DNA of 14,453 bases from CAZDAW01 sp964503685 (GTDB lineage: Bacteria; Chloroflexota; Anaerolineae; Anaerolineales; Anaerolineaceae). The stretch is taken from contig CAZDAW010000093.1 of assembly GCA_964503685.1 (NCBI GenBank), forward strand, positions 1-14,453, given 5' to 3'. How positions within the stretch are numbered: the first letter of the stretch is position 1; each line of letters begins with the position of its first letter. Both the position numbers and the translations under genes were made by a program. The notes below the pieces were generated by a model. It was given only the letters and a program-made list of their open reading frames with translations, made no database searches and had not been told where the DNA came from. Positions 7,120-14,453 of the stretch are shown piece after piece.

Positions 7120-8265
7120 ATGCAAGGGAATAAACGCCGTGGCCGGATTTTCATCTATTTGGGATTGATATTAATTCTTGGTCTGGTGGCCGTAGTTATT
7201 TTTATGCAGAGATTAAATAAACCGGCTGGAATGGGAGAGCAAAGATCTGATGTCACACCGACGCCACAAATGTCAAATGTCGTTGCGGTTAGAGCAAATG
7301 TCACCCGTGGGTCGTTGTTGGAAGAAAAAGATTTGACCACCATTCCTTTTCCTCAGAACCTGGCGCTTAGTGGAACATACTTTACTGTAATTGAAGATGT
7401 GATTGGTCAGAGAGTAAAATTTGATTTGAGTGAAAATACCCCACTGACGAAAACAATGTTAGTGGATATCAGTGATCATTCGTTTGCCGCTTCACAAATA
7501 CCGGCGGGAATGGTTGCAGTATCCATCCCAATCAATCGACTTTCAGCGGTATCTTATGCGCCGCGACCAGGCGATAAAGTCAACGTTATTGGTACTATGT
7601 TAATGGTCGATCTGGATACATCTTTCCAATCTGTTTTGCCTAATAATACTGCTGGAGTATTGGCAAATGGACAAAATATGATGTTGATAGGAAACGCGGC
7701 AGGACAAGATGCGAATACGCAGCCGATTACAGTAAACAACCTCGTTGTTCAAACAGGCTCTGGCGGACAGAATGCTCCAGCAGGACGGGCAGAAGTTGAT
7801 CCGGCAATAAATCAACCTTTCTATTACGTGCCTTCTGAACCTCAACGGCCTCGACTGATCAGTCAGACGTTGATACAAAATGTGACTGTTTTGCAAGTAG
7901 GTGATTTTCCTCTCTCTGAAGAGGAAAAAGCTGCCAGTAACGTCAGTGATTCTACTGCTGTGCAGGAAGGACAACCCACGCCAACACCTGAGGCTGTGAA
8001 GCCGCCGGATGTTATTACATTGGTAGTTACTCCCCAAGACTCTGTCACGTTAAATTATTTACTCTATAGTGATGTCAAGTTAACGCTTGCTTTGCGTGGA
8101 ATTAATGATGAACAAAATACCCCCACCGAATCGGTTACGCTGAAATATTTACTCGACCAATATAATATTCCAGTTCCTGAAAAATTGGGGTATGGATTAG
8201 AGCCATCCGTTAGAGAATTAAAAGATCCAAAATTATCAAATGAAAAGAGTCCAACACCGCAATAA
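7120..8265 (+). CDS. cpaB: Tad pilus assembly protein CpaB/RcpC (SAF domain)
   Basis: This 381-residue protein starts with a basic segment (KRRGR) and one hydrophobic helix (about 9-29), a signal anchor that places the rest outside the cytoplasmic membrane. A PTPTP-type linker follows. A SAF-like domain spans about 53-115 (VVAVRANVTRGSLLEEKDL, then a PL-rich segment), and the RcpC/CpaB domain begins around 123 (QIPAGMVAVSIPI, RPGDKVNVIGT). The conserved C-terminal strand-turn unit ITLVVTPQDSVTLNYLL ends in LALRG near 327. A second PTPTP linker interrupts this domain near 286-290. In diderms CpaB/RcpC works with the secretin, but none is encoded here, so its role may be in the cell wall or in pilus modulation. 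The family assignment is firm; the exact job is not. Confidence 0.92.
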   Translation: MQGNKRRGRIFIYLGLILILGLVAVVIFMQRLNKPAGMGEQRSDVTPTPQMSNVVAVRANVTRGSLLEEKDLTTIPFPQNLALSGTYFTVIEDVIGQRVKFDLSENTPLTKTMLVDISDHSFAASQIPAGMVAVSIPINRLSAVSYAPRPGDKVNVIGTMLMVDLDTSFQSVLPNNTAGVLANGQNMMLIGNAAGQDANTQPITVNNLVVQTGSGGQNAPAGRAEVDPAINQPFYYVPSEPQRPRLISQTLIQNVTVLQVGDFPLSEEEKAASNVSDSTAVQEGQPTPTPEAVKPPDVITLVVTPQDSVTLNYLLYSDVKLTLALRGINDEQNTPTESVTLKYLLDQYNIPVPEKLGYGLEPSVRELKDPKLSNEKSPTPQ

Positions 8266-8348
8266 TATTGAGATATGAGTTTGATGGGCTAAGTAAAAAA
8301 ATAAATGCCGATTAGTAAATTTAACAGTTTGGAGATTTAATATATTTT

Positions 8349-9587
8349 ATGGCGACCAGCGAAAAAATCCGGGTAATGATTGTCGATGATATTAACGAAA
8401 CTCGGGAAAATATCCGTAAGTTACTTCAATTTGAAGGGGATATGGAAGTAGTTGGTGTTGCCAGAACTGGTAAAGAGGCGATAGAAGTAGCAGCCGAAAT
8501 CCGTCCAGACGTCGTTTTGATGGATATCAATATGCCGGATATGGATGGCATTACAGCAACAGAACAGATTCGCCGTAAAATTCCATTTTCCCAAATTGTT
8601 ATTCTGTCGGTACAGGGGGACCCGAACTACATGCGTCGGGCAATGTTGGTGGGGGCGCGAGATTTTTTAACCAAACCTCCTATGCCTGATGAACTCTCTG
8701 CGGCCATCCGGCGTGCAGGAGAAATGGCAAAAGAAGAAAAAGCCAAGGCTGCCCAGGTTTCTGTTACGACAAATGGCGCAGGGCCAATCGGGGTCAGTGG
8801 AATCCCAATGGCGCTGGGCAAGATCATCGTTTTTTACAGTCCTAAAGGAGGAACTGGCTGTACAACATTAGCATGCAACCTTGCAGTAGCGTTGAATAAC
8901 AGTGACACTCGGGTGGCATTAATTGATGGCAATCTGCAATATGGTGATGTTGCTGTATTTTTTAATGAACAAGGCAGAAATACTATTCTTGATCTTGCAC
9001 AGCGAGCTGATGAACTTGACCCTGAAGTTGTGAAGGACGTAATGGTCACACATGAAACATCAGGCGTAGATATTCTTGCTGCTCCGAAAAGCCCAGAAAT
9101 GGCCGAAAAAGTGAATGCTGATCAATTCGGGAAATTGTTGGCTTATCTTCGTAAACTTTATTCGTATGTAATTGTTGATACCTGTTCGTACTTATCTGAA
9201 GTCACATTAACAGCCCTTGATCTCAGTGATCTGGTGGTTTTATTAACGATGCAGGATATTCCATCTATAAAAAATGCCAGGTCCTTCCTATCATTGGCTG
9301 ATGGACTTCAAATCAGCCGGCAGCGGCTAATTTTTACGATGAATCGTTATGATAAACGCATCCCTATTACGCCAGAAAAGATAGGCGAAAGCCTTAAACA
9401 AGAAATTACCGCGGTTATTCCATTCGATGACCGTATTGTAATTCAAGCGGTAAATCGAGGTGTACCCTTTATGATAGATAACAAAACGCAACCCATTGGA
9501 CGCGGCGTATTGGGGCTGGCCGAAGTAGTCAGAGATCGATTAGCGAAAATAGAGACCCCAGATGTTGAGCGAGTTAAGAGTCGGTAG
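8349..9587 (+). CDS. cpaE: Tad pilus localisation ATPase CpaE/TadZ with N-terminal receiver domain
   Basis: This 412-residue fusion has a response-regulator receiver domain (about 7-125) with every phosphorylation residue present: acidic pair Asp13-Asp14, phosphoacceptor Asp59 in LMDINMPDMDG, Ser87 and Lys109 in FLTKP. A short Ala/Lys linker leads to a MinD/ParA-type ATPase (about 157-400). Its deviant P-loop reads SPKGGTGCTT (164-173): the signature Lys166 is kept, but the lysine before the Thr is a Cys. A Walker-B-like VIVDTC is at 274-279. TadZ/CpaE proteins place the pilus machine at particular sites on the membrane. An intact receiver suggests phosphorylation could switch this. No partner histidine kinase lies in the window. 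The Shine-Dalgarno GGAG is 14 bases before the ATG, unusually far, so translation may be modest. Confidence 0.92.
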   Translation: MATSEKIRVMIVDDINETRENIRKLLQFEGDMEVVGVARTGKEAIEVAAEIRPDVVLMDINMPDMDGITATEQIRRKIPFSQIVILSVQGDPNYMRRAMLVGARDFLTKPPMPDELSAAIRRAGEMAKEEKAKAAQVSVTTNGAGPIGVSGIPMALGKIIVFYSPKGGTGCTTLACNLAVALNNSDTRVALIDGNLQYGDVAVFFNEQGRNTILDLAQRADELDPEVVKDVMVTHETSGVDILAAPKSPEMAEKVNADQFGKLLAYLRKLYSYVIVDTCSYLSEVTLTALDLSDLVVLLTMQDIPSIKNARSFLSLADGLQISRQRLIFTMNRYDKRIPITPEKIGESLKQEITAVIPFDDRIVIQAVNRGVPFMIDNKTQPIGRGVLGLAEVVRDRLAKIETPDVERVKSR

Positions 9588-9610
9588 AATGAGTGAACTG
9601 AGGTAGAAAA

Positions 9611-11014
9611 ATGTCTTTGCTAAAACGTCTTGAACAAGGCCAAACAAGCCCTGCATCACAATCGACTGGCAGCGGAGGTGAAGGGAGTAGTCGGTTATCA
9701 AATCTGCAAGCGCGCCGGGTAACTCCGCCGCAAACCACTACTCAACAGAATACGTACCAGGATTTAAAAACACGCGTTCAAAATAAATTGCTTTCTGAGC
9801 TTGATCCATCGATGGATGTTTCCAAAACACAGGAAGTTCGTCAGACGATTCAGGAGTTGTTTGAGCAAATTTTAGTTGAGGAGAGCATCGTTCTGTCTCG
9901 GCCAGAAAAAGCCCGTTTGTATGAACAAATTACTGCCGAGATATTAGGTTTTGGCCCATTGCAAACGCTCCTGGAAGATGATGCCATAACTGAAATCATG
10001 GTCAACGGGGCAAAGAATATTTATATCGAAACTAAAGGTAAAATTCATCGCGTACCGTTAACTTTTGAGAATAACGAACACGTTATGCGAATAATCGACC
10101 GGATTGTTGCCCCGCTTGGCCGACGAATTGATGAGTCAAGCCCTTATGTGGACGCACGGTTGCCTGATGGCTCGCGCGTCAACGCAGTAATTCCACCCAT
10201 ATCGCTTGTGGGTCCGGTATTGACGATTCGTAAATTTTCAAAAAACCCGATCACAATTGAGCAACTTGTTCAATATGGTTCAATATCTCCTGAAGCGATC
10301 ACATTTTTGAAAGCTTGTGTGGAGGCGCGAGTAAATGTTGTCATTTCAGGTGGTACTGGTTCCGGAAAGACAACGTTATTAAATATTCTTTCCTCATTTA
10401 TTCCTCAGGATGAACGGATTATCACTGTAGAGAATGCAGCCGAATTACAGCTTCGCCAGGAACATGTTGTGACGTTGGAATCACGCCCTCCAAATATTGA
10501 AGGAAAAGGAGAAGTGACCATCAGGCAGTTGGTGATCAATGCTTTGCGGATGCGTCCGGACCGGATTATCGTAGGAGAGATCAGAGACGAAGCGGCGTTG
10601 GATATGTTACAGGCCATGAATACCGGTCATGAAGGTTCGATGACAACCGCGCACTCGAACAGTCCACGGGATACACTGGCGCGCCTTGAGACAATGGTGT
10701 TAATGGCTGGTATGGAACTGCCCGTTCGGGCAATTCGCGAACAGATATCAGCCGCCATTGATCTGATTGTTCATCAAGAAAGGCTGAGAGATGGAACCCG
10801 GAAAGTTGTTAATATCACTGAAATCAGCGGCATGGAAGGTGATATTATTACAACCACGGATATTTTTGTTTTTGAGCAGACCGGACTGGAAAATGATCGA
10901 ATTGTTGGGCGTTTACGACCAACCGGTTTGAGGCCAAAGTTCATGGATAAGATCGAAAGTGTGGGCATCAGGTTGCCACCATCAATTTTTGGAGTAGGAG
11001 AGCGGCGCCGGTAA
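9611..11014 (+). CDS. cpaF: Tad pilus assembly motor ATPase CpaF/TadA
   Basis: This 467-residue secretion ATPase of the VirB11/PulE superfamily has a low-complexity Ser/Gln-rich start (about 1-50), a helical N-terminal domain, then GFGPLQTLLEDDAITEIMV (113-131), the CpaF hallmark. The core contains Walker A GGTGSGKT (247-254), an Asp-box position ITVENAAELQL (271-281) with Asn where Asp is common, the Walker B region RIIVGEIRDEAALDML (318-333) and the His box GHEGSMTTAHSNSP (339-352). As a cytoplasmic hexamer it should convert ATP hydrolysis into pilin insertion, and in Tad systems perhaps also retraction, through TadB and TadC. GAGGT before ATG 9611 supports the start. It lies 23 bases after cpaE in the same operon. 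Confidence 0.95.
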   Translation: MSLLKRLEQGQTSPASQSTGSGGEGSSRLSNLQARRVTPPQTTTQQNTYQDLKTRVQNKLLSELDPSMDVSKTQEVRQTIQELFEQILVEESIVLSRPEKARLYEQITAEILGFGPLQTLLEDDAITEIMVNGAKNIYIETKGKIHRVPLTFENNEHVMRIIDRIVAPLGRRIDESSPYVDARLPDGSRVNAVIPPISLVGPVLTIRKFSKNPITIEQLVQYGSISPEAITFLKACVEARVNVVISGGTGSGKTTLLNILSSFIPQDERIITVENAAELQLRQEHVVTLESRPPNIEGKGEVTIRQLVINALRMRPDRIIVGEIRDEAALDMLQAMNTGHEGSMTTAHSNSPRDTLARLETMVLMAGMELPVRAIREQISAAIDLIVHQERLRDGTRKVVNITEISGMEGDIITTTDIFVFEQTGLENDRIVGRLRPTGLRPKFMDKIESVGIRLPPSIFGVGERRR

Positions 11015-11037
11015 TAAATTCCGGGCTGTAGAAAATT

Positions 11038-12006
11038 ATGCCTTCGCTAACAATTATTGTCATTATCGGCGGTGTTTTTTCATTATTGCTGCTGATCGTT
11101 GGAATTGTTATCTCTGTGAGTAGCGAACGGACAATGGTGGAAGAACGTCTGGGACGTTACTTGAAAGAAGATGAGGCAAAGATTATTGGCGCGGGCGAAC
11201 AGGCGGCGCCAACGCCCCTGACGGACTGGATAACAAAACAGGTTGAAAAATCGAGTTTCGGCGATAAGATTAAGAAAGAATTAGCACGCGCTGATTTAAA
11301 ACTTAAGCCGGGCGAGTATATTGCGTTAATGATTATTCTTGGTTTTTTGGTCGCATTAATCGCCTGGTTTATTGGTGGGCAATCCGTCATTTTTAGCATC
11401 ATCGGGGCGGTAGTTGGTGCATTGATTCCCCGGTTTTATATCAAAAGCTTACAAAAACGCCGATTAGTCCGTTTTAATGATCAACTGCCCGATATGCTTA
11501 ATTTAATGGTGAATGGATTACGGGCGGGTTTTTCGACAATGCAGGCAATGGAAGCAGTCAGCAAAGAACTTCCCACACCCATTTGTGATGAATTTAGAAG
11601 AGTCGTTCAGGAAATGCAACTGGGTATACCCATGGAGAAAGCATTGGAAAATCTGATGCGTCGGATTCCCAGTGAAGATCTCGATCTGGTGATTACTGCC
11701 ATCAATGTTCAACGGGAGGTGGGTGGTAACCTGGCGGAAATTCTTGACATTATTTCTTATACAATTCGTGAAAGAATTCGTATTAAAGGTGAAATTCGAG
11801 TATTAACCAGTCAGGTTATGTATTCAGGTCGTTTCCTGTCTATGATGCCGGTATTTGTTGCCTTAATTCTGTGGACGTTGAACCGTAAGTATATGATGAA
11901 CTTCTTTGAAAATGGTTTATGTGGATATGCCATATTAGGTCTTTGTGTTGTAATGATTGTCATTGGTTATTTTGTCATGAACAAGCTGGGTGATATCGAG
12001 ATCTAA
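11038..12006 (+). CDS. tadB: Tad pilus platform protein TadB (type II secretion F domain)
   Basis: This 322-residue membrane protein has an N-terminal helix (about 5-27), a hydrophobic pair (93-112 and 115-135), a cytoplasmic T2SSF domain (about 148-275) and two C-terminal helices (about 265-283 and 297-315). The T2SSF domain shows the family pattern LPDMLNLMVNGLRAGFS (150-166) and REVGGNLAEILD (226-237). TadB and TadC form the inner-membrane platform on which the CpaF motor acts. There is no clear Shine-Dalgarno sequence in the 23-base gap after cpaF, so coupling to upstream translation is likely. TadB rather than TadC is assigned from gene order and from the two predicted helices at the C-terminus. 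Confidence 0.92.
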   Translation: MPSLTIIVIIGGVFSLLLLIVGIVISVSSERTMVEERLGRYLKEDEAKIIGAGEQAAPTPLTDWITKQVEKSSFGDKIKKELARADLKLKPGEYIALMIILGFLVALIAWFIGGQSVIFSIIGAVVGALIPRFYIKSLQKRRLVRFNDQLPDMLNLMVNGLRAGFSTMQAMEAVSKELPTPICDEFRRVVQEMQLGIPMEKALENLMRRIPSEDLDLVITAINVQREVGGNLAEILDIISYTIRERIRIKGEIRVLTSQVMYSGRFLSMMPVFVALILWTLNRKYMMNFFENGLCGYAILGLCVVMIVIGYFVMNKLGDIEI

Positions 12007-12038
12007 TTTATGTCATTACTGATTTCGGAGAACAAGCG

Positions 12039-12980
12039 ATGATTTGGTTTATCATCATATTCGTAATTCTCTTGCTGGGTGGTGCAGGCGTTCTAGTTTA
12101 TGTCGGATTGCGACAAACAGATCAAGATGAAGATGAACTTCAAGCTCGCCTTGCAGAATTTACCCAGCGTGGAGACACGATAGAACTGGAAGAGATCGAG
12201 CTGTCCCAACCGTTTACTCAACGGGTCATTTACCCGCTGGCGCGACAATTGGGTGAATTCGCGATTAAATTTACTCCGCAAAATGCCTTGCAATCAACAG
12301 TGAGAAAACTGGAATTAGCGGGCAATCCACCGGGTTTGGAACCCACCATGTTCCTGTCCCTTCGATTAATTGCCGGTTTTGGATTGGGTGCACTTCTTTT
12401 TATTGTTTTTTCGGTTATGCCGCAAAAGTGGCCCTTGGGACGGATGGCTTTAATCTTGTTTCTTGCTGTGGCTTTAGGATTGTTTTTACCCGAATTATGG
12501 ATTAGGGGAAAAATCAATCGCCGCCAAAAAGAAATCCGCCATTCAATGCCAGATGCCTTGGATCTATTGACAATTTGTGTGGAGGCTGGTCTGGGTTTTG
12601 ATGCAGCCATGTCGAAAGTTAGCGAGAAGTGGGAAAATGAACTTTCACTTGCATTTGCCAGGGTGATCAGAGAGATTCAGTTGGGCAAATTAAGGCGTGA
12701 TGCCCTGCGGGATATGGCTACTCGAGTTGGCATACCAGAGATGACCAGTTTTGTTGCTGCGGTTATACAGAGTGAACAACTGGGTGTGAGTATGGCTAAA
12801 GTGTTACGGATCCAATCTGATCAAATGCGTGTTCGCCGACGGCAGCTTGCAGAAGAAGAGGCGCATAAAGCGCCAATTAAAATGCTTATACCAATGGCGT
12901 TATTGATTTTCCCAACCTTGATGATTTTACTTTTGGCGCCGGCCGGTTTCATCCTCTGGAAATCAGCATTTTTCTTCTAA
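12039..12980 (+). CDS. tadC: Tad pilus platform protein TadC (type II secretion F domain)
   Basis: This 313-residue membrane protein has helices at about 2-23, 107-127, 134-152 and 283-307 and a T2SSF domain at about 170-295. Its signature MPDALDLLTICVEAGLGFD (170-188) and the SEQLGVSMAKVLR segment (245-257) are typical of TadC. It is the paralogous partner of TadB in the pilus platform. GGAGAA at 12027-12032 is six bases before the ATG. The next gene, comF, begins 11 bases after its stop, which argues for co-transcription. Confidence 0.92.
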   Translation: MIWFIIIFVILLLGGAGVLVYVGLRQTDQDEDELQARLAEFTQRGDTIELEEIELSQPFTQRVIYPLARQLGEFAIKFTPQNALQSTVRKLELAGNPPGLEPTMFLSLRLIAGFGLGALLFIVFSVMPQKWPLGRMALILFLAVALGLFLPELWIRGKINRRQKEIRHSMPDALDLLTICVEAGLGFDAAMSKVSEKWENELSLAFARVIREIQLGKLRRDALRDMATRVGIPEMTSFVAAVIQSEQLGVSMAKVLRIQSDQMRVRRRQLAEEEAHKAPIKMLIPMALLIFPTLMILLLAPAGFILWKSAFFF

Positions 12981-12991
12981 AACAGGTACCC

Positions 12992-13762
12992 ATGCCACAA
13001 GGCGCAGATGTGCCAATAGCGTACCGTTTATATCATTGGTTATGGGCAGGGATCGATGCGTTGTATCCACCTTGCTGTGGTGGGTGCGGTGAATTGGGAA
13101 CTCGCTGGTGCAGCCGATGCAGGGAAATGGTTGCCCCCGTTTCCCAACCTGTGTGTGACCGATGCGGCGATTCAATTGAAGGCCCAGGGTTATGTATAAA
13201 CTGTCAAAGGGTTCTTCCTGCTTATAAGCTATTGAGGTCTTATGCCACATTTGAGGGAAGTATTCGAAATATCCTTCATCGTCTCAAATATAAACGTGAT
13301 CTGGGTTTAGGAGAGATTCTGGCAGAACCGTTAAGTCATTTCTTTACAAAACTCAATTGGCCGATTGATATGGTTGTTCCGGTGCCATTGGCAAAGAACC
13401 GGATGAAGCGAAGAGGATATAATCAAGCATTCTATATCGCCAAACCGTTTGCATTATATAACCGGTTGGATTTTCAGCCCTCTGTCGTCGTTCGGGTGCG
13501 AGAAACGGTCTCGCAAGTTGGATTAACAGCAGTTCAACGACGAGAAAATATGAAAGACGCTTTTCGTATCGTTTCACAAAAAATTAAAAACAAAAATATA
13601 CTTATCATTGATGATGTGGCAACAACCGGATCCACCATTGACGCGTGCGCAAATGCTATGTTACAGGAAGGAACGAATGAAGTCTATGCTCTGACAGTAG
13701 CCAGGGCTTTGATACATAGAGATGGTGTTACTAAAGATGAAAGCAATATGTTGGCTTTCTAG
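12992..13762 (+). CDS. comF: ComF-family phosphoribosyltransferase-like protein
   Basis: This 256-residue protein has an N-terminal double zinc-ribbon: Cys28/29, Cys32, Cys40 and Cys43, then Cys55, Cys58, Cys68 and Cys71 in CxxC-type pairs. A PRTase-fold domain follows, with VVPVPLAKNRMKRRGYNQA (128-146) and the PRPP-binding loop ILIIDDVATTGST (203-215). ComF/ComFC proteins are needed for natural transformation in several bacteria and act in the cytoplasm after DNA entry; their enzymatic activity, if any, is not established. The gene sits 11 bases after tadC and 41 bases before hpf. The comF-hpf pairing is common in other phyla, so the link with hpf may be ancestral and the tad link secondary. 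No comEA, comEC or comFA is visible here. Confidence 0.9.
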   Translation: MPQGADVPIAYRLYHWLWAGIDALYPPCCGGCGELGTRWCSRCREMVAPVSQPVCDRCGDSIEGPGLCINCQRVLPAYKLLRSYATFEGSIRNILHRLKYKRDLGLGEILAEPLSHFFTKLNWPIDMVVPVPLAKNRMKRRGYNQAFYIAKPFALYNRLDFQPSVVVRVRETVSQVGLTAVQRRENMKDAFRIVSQKIKNKNILIIDDVATTGSTIDACANAMLQEGTNEVYALTVARALIHRDGVTKDESNMLAF

Positions 13763-13787
13763 TTTTGACGCCAAAAAATTTTTACCT

Positions 13788-13797
13788 GAGAGGAGAT
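13788..13797 (+). promoter_or_regulatory. Ribosome binding site deciding the hpf start
   Basis: GAGAGGAGAT lies six bases before ATG 13804. It excludes the upstream in-frame TTG at 13765, which would add 13 residues unlike the family N-terminus. Confidence 0.82.
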
Positions 13798-13803
13798 TTT
13801 GAT

Positions 13804-14373
13804 ATGAGCAAAGTTGAAATATTTGCAAAGAATTTAGAGGTAAATGAACGGATCACCGAATACGTAAATAAAAAAGTTATGAAACTTGATCGTTTTTTAA
13901 GTGAAATTGATGATGTTCGAGTTGATTTGAACTTTATTAAATCTGCGCGCAGTTCTCAGGATCGGCAGGTAGCTCAGATTACTCTACGGGGTAAGGGGAT
14001 TGTATTACGAACAGAAGAACGCGCTGATGATCTGTTTGCTGCATTTGATGCAGCAATCGATAAAATGCAGAGAAAAATTGAAAGATATAAAGGGAAACGA
14101 AATCGCGGCCGCGGTGATGGAAGATCGGCTGCTGACGTTATACCAGTCACTGAGGTAAGCGAAGAAGGTTTAGAAGAGACAGATCAACCAGCTATTGTTC
14201 GGCGGAAGACGTTTACGCTGGTACCCATGGATGAGTTAGAGGCAATGGAACAGATGTCATTACTGGGACACGAAAATTTCTTTATTTTTTACAATGCCAA
14301 TACACATAAAATCAATGTGCTTTATCGCCGGCGCGATGGCAGTTTGGGTTTGATTGAACCAGAAATTGGTTAG
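13804..14373 (+). CDS. hpf: Ribosome hibernation promoting factor, long form (HPF)
   Basis: This 189-residue protein begins SKVEIFAKNLEVNERITEYV, the normal S30AE/YfiA start, and the RNA-binding domain runs to about 100. A basic and then acidic linker (about 97-128) follows. The C-terminal domain (about 131-189) has the long-HPF pattern RRKTFTLVPMDELEAMEQM and a FFIFYNANTHKINVLYRRRDG segment. Long HPF dimerises through this C-terminal domain and holds two 70S ribosomes as an inactive 100S particle during starvation or slow growth. ATG 13804 is chosen from the Shine-Dalgarno sequence and family length. It is the last gene in the run before a strong hairpin. Confidence 0.95.
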   Translation: MSKVEIFAKNLEVNERITEYVNKKVMKLDRFLSEIDDVRVDLNFIKSARSSQDRQVAQITLRGKGIVLRTEERADDLFAAFDAAIDKMQRKIERYKGKRNRGRGDGRSAADVIPVTEVSEEGLEETDQPAIVRRKTFTLVPMDELEAMEQMSLLGHENFFIFYNANTHKINVLYRRRDGSLGLIEPEIG

Positions 14374-14398
14374 TGGTTTATTCGCTTGATTGATTGGT

Positions 14399-14433
14399 CT
14401 GGGGCTGCCAGAGCACTTATCTGGCAGCCCCAG
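14399..14433 (+). terminator. Long perfect hairpin after hpf, probable terminator
   Basis: A perfect 14-base-pair stem (14399-14412 with 14420-14433) encloses a 7-base loop (GCACTTA), 25 bases after the hpf stop. The stem is GC-rich and very stable, but only three Ts follow, so it may terminate weakly or protect the 3' end of the mRNA instead. Confidence 0.62.
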
Positions 14434-14453
14434 GTTTAAAAGATGATTTTGTG

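Noticed and set aside
7600..8037. 145-codon minus-strand open frame inside cpaB
   Set aside because: Antisense to a well-recognised CpaB domain; low-complexity Arg/Cys/His-rich translation without family features.
12230..12610. 126-codon minus-strand open frame inside tadC
   Set aside because: Antisense shadow of the TadC membrane segments.
13751..13785. Small hairpins (TTGGC/GCCAA, TTTTG/CAAAA) between comF and hpf as a terminator
   Set aside because: Stems of only five mostly AT pairs and overlap with the comF stop region make termination unlikely.
1..14453. tRNA, rRNA, CRISPR array, insertion sequence or attachment site
   Set aside because: No cloverleaf-like segment, spaced direct-repeat array, transposase or terminal inverted repeats were recognised by eye; a dedicated search was not possible.

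Overview
The window looks like chromosome of a bacterium of the phylum Chloroflexota, probably class Anaerolineae. This is an inference from three things: the order flp, cpaB, cpaE/tadZ, cpaF, tadB, tadC with no secretin gene; a receiver domain fused to the CpaE/TadZ ATPase; and proline/threonine linkers (PTPTP) in the exported CpaB. No marker gene such as rRNA is present to settle it. There is no sign of a phage, transposon, CRISPR array, tRNA or rRNA. Coding density is high and base composition looks even along the window.

Left part (1-5052, minus strand): three genes with overlapping ends form a DNA-end-processing module. Read in transcription order they are a degenerate UvrD/AddB-like SF1 helicase paralogue (2899-5052), a complete UvrD-type SF1A helicase (654-2921), and a RecB-family PD-(D/E)XK nuclease (1-673) that runs out of the window at its 3' end. 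Together they look like a split version of AddAB/RecBCD/AdnAB, with the nuclease on its own polypeptide. A divergent promoter region (5053-5162) separates them from a plus-strand queuosine-precursor transporter of the YhhQ family (5163-5903).

Middle (5935-7119): a minus-strand PilZ-domain protein with the c-di-GMP-binding signature lies back to back with a 48-residue Flp pilin gene (6793-6939) that is easily missed because it is so short. The pilin has an exceptionally strong ribosome binding site and is followed by a clear intrinsic terminator. The next gene has its own near-consensus sigma-70 promoter (7048-7075).

Right part (7120-14373, plus strand): a closely spaced run holds the core of a Tad (type IVc) pilus machine: CpaB, a receiver-CpaE/TadZ ATPase, the CpaF/TadA motor ATPase, and the platform proteins TadB and TadC. 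A ComF-family phosphoribosyltransferase-like protein and a long-form ribosome hibernation factor (HPF) follow. A long perfect hairpin closes the window. CpaF would power assembly of Flp pilin through TadB/TadC in the cytoplasmic membrane, TadZ would localise the machine, and CpaB acts outside the membrane. PilZ and the receiver domain offer two possible regulatory inputs, c-di-GMP and phosphorylation. No secretin, prepilin peptidase or TadE/F pseudopilin is encoded here, so those parts are either elsewhere or not needed in this envelope.
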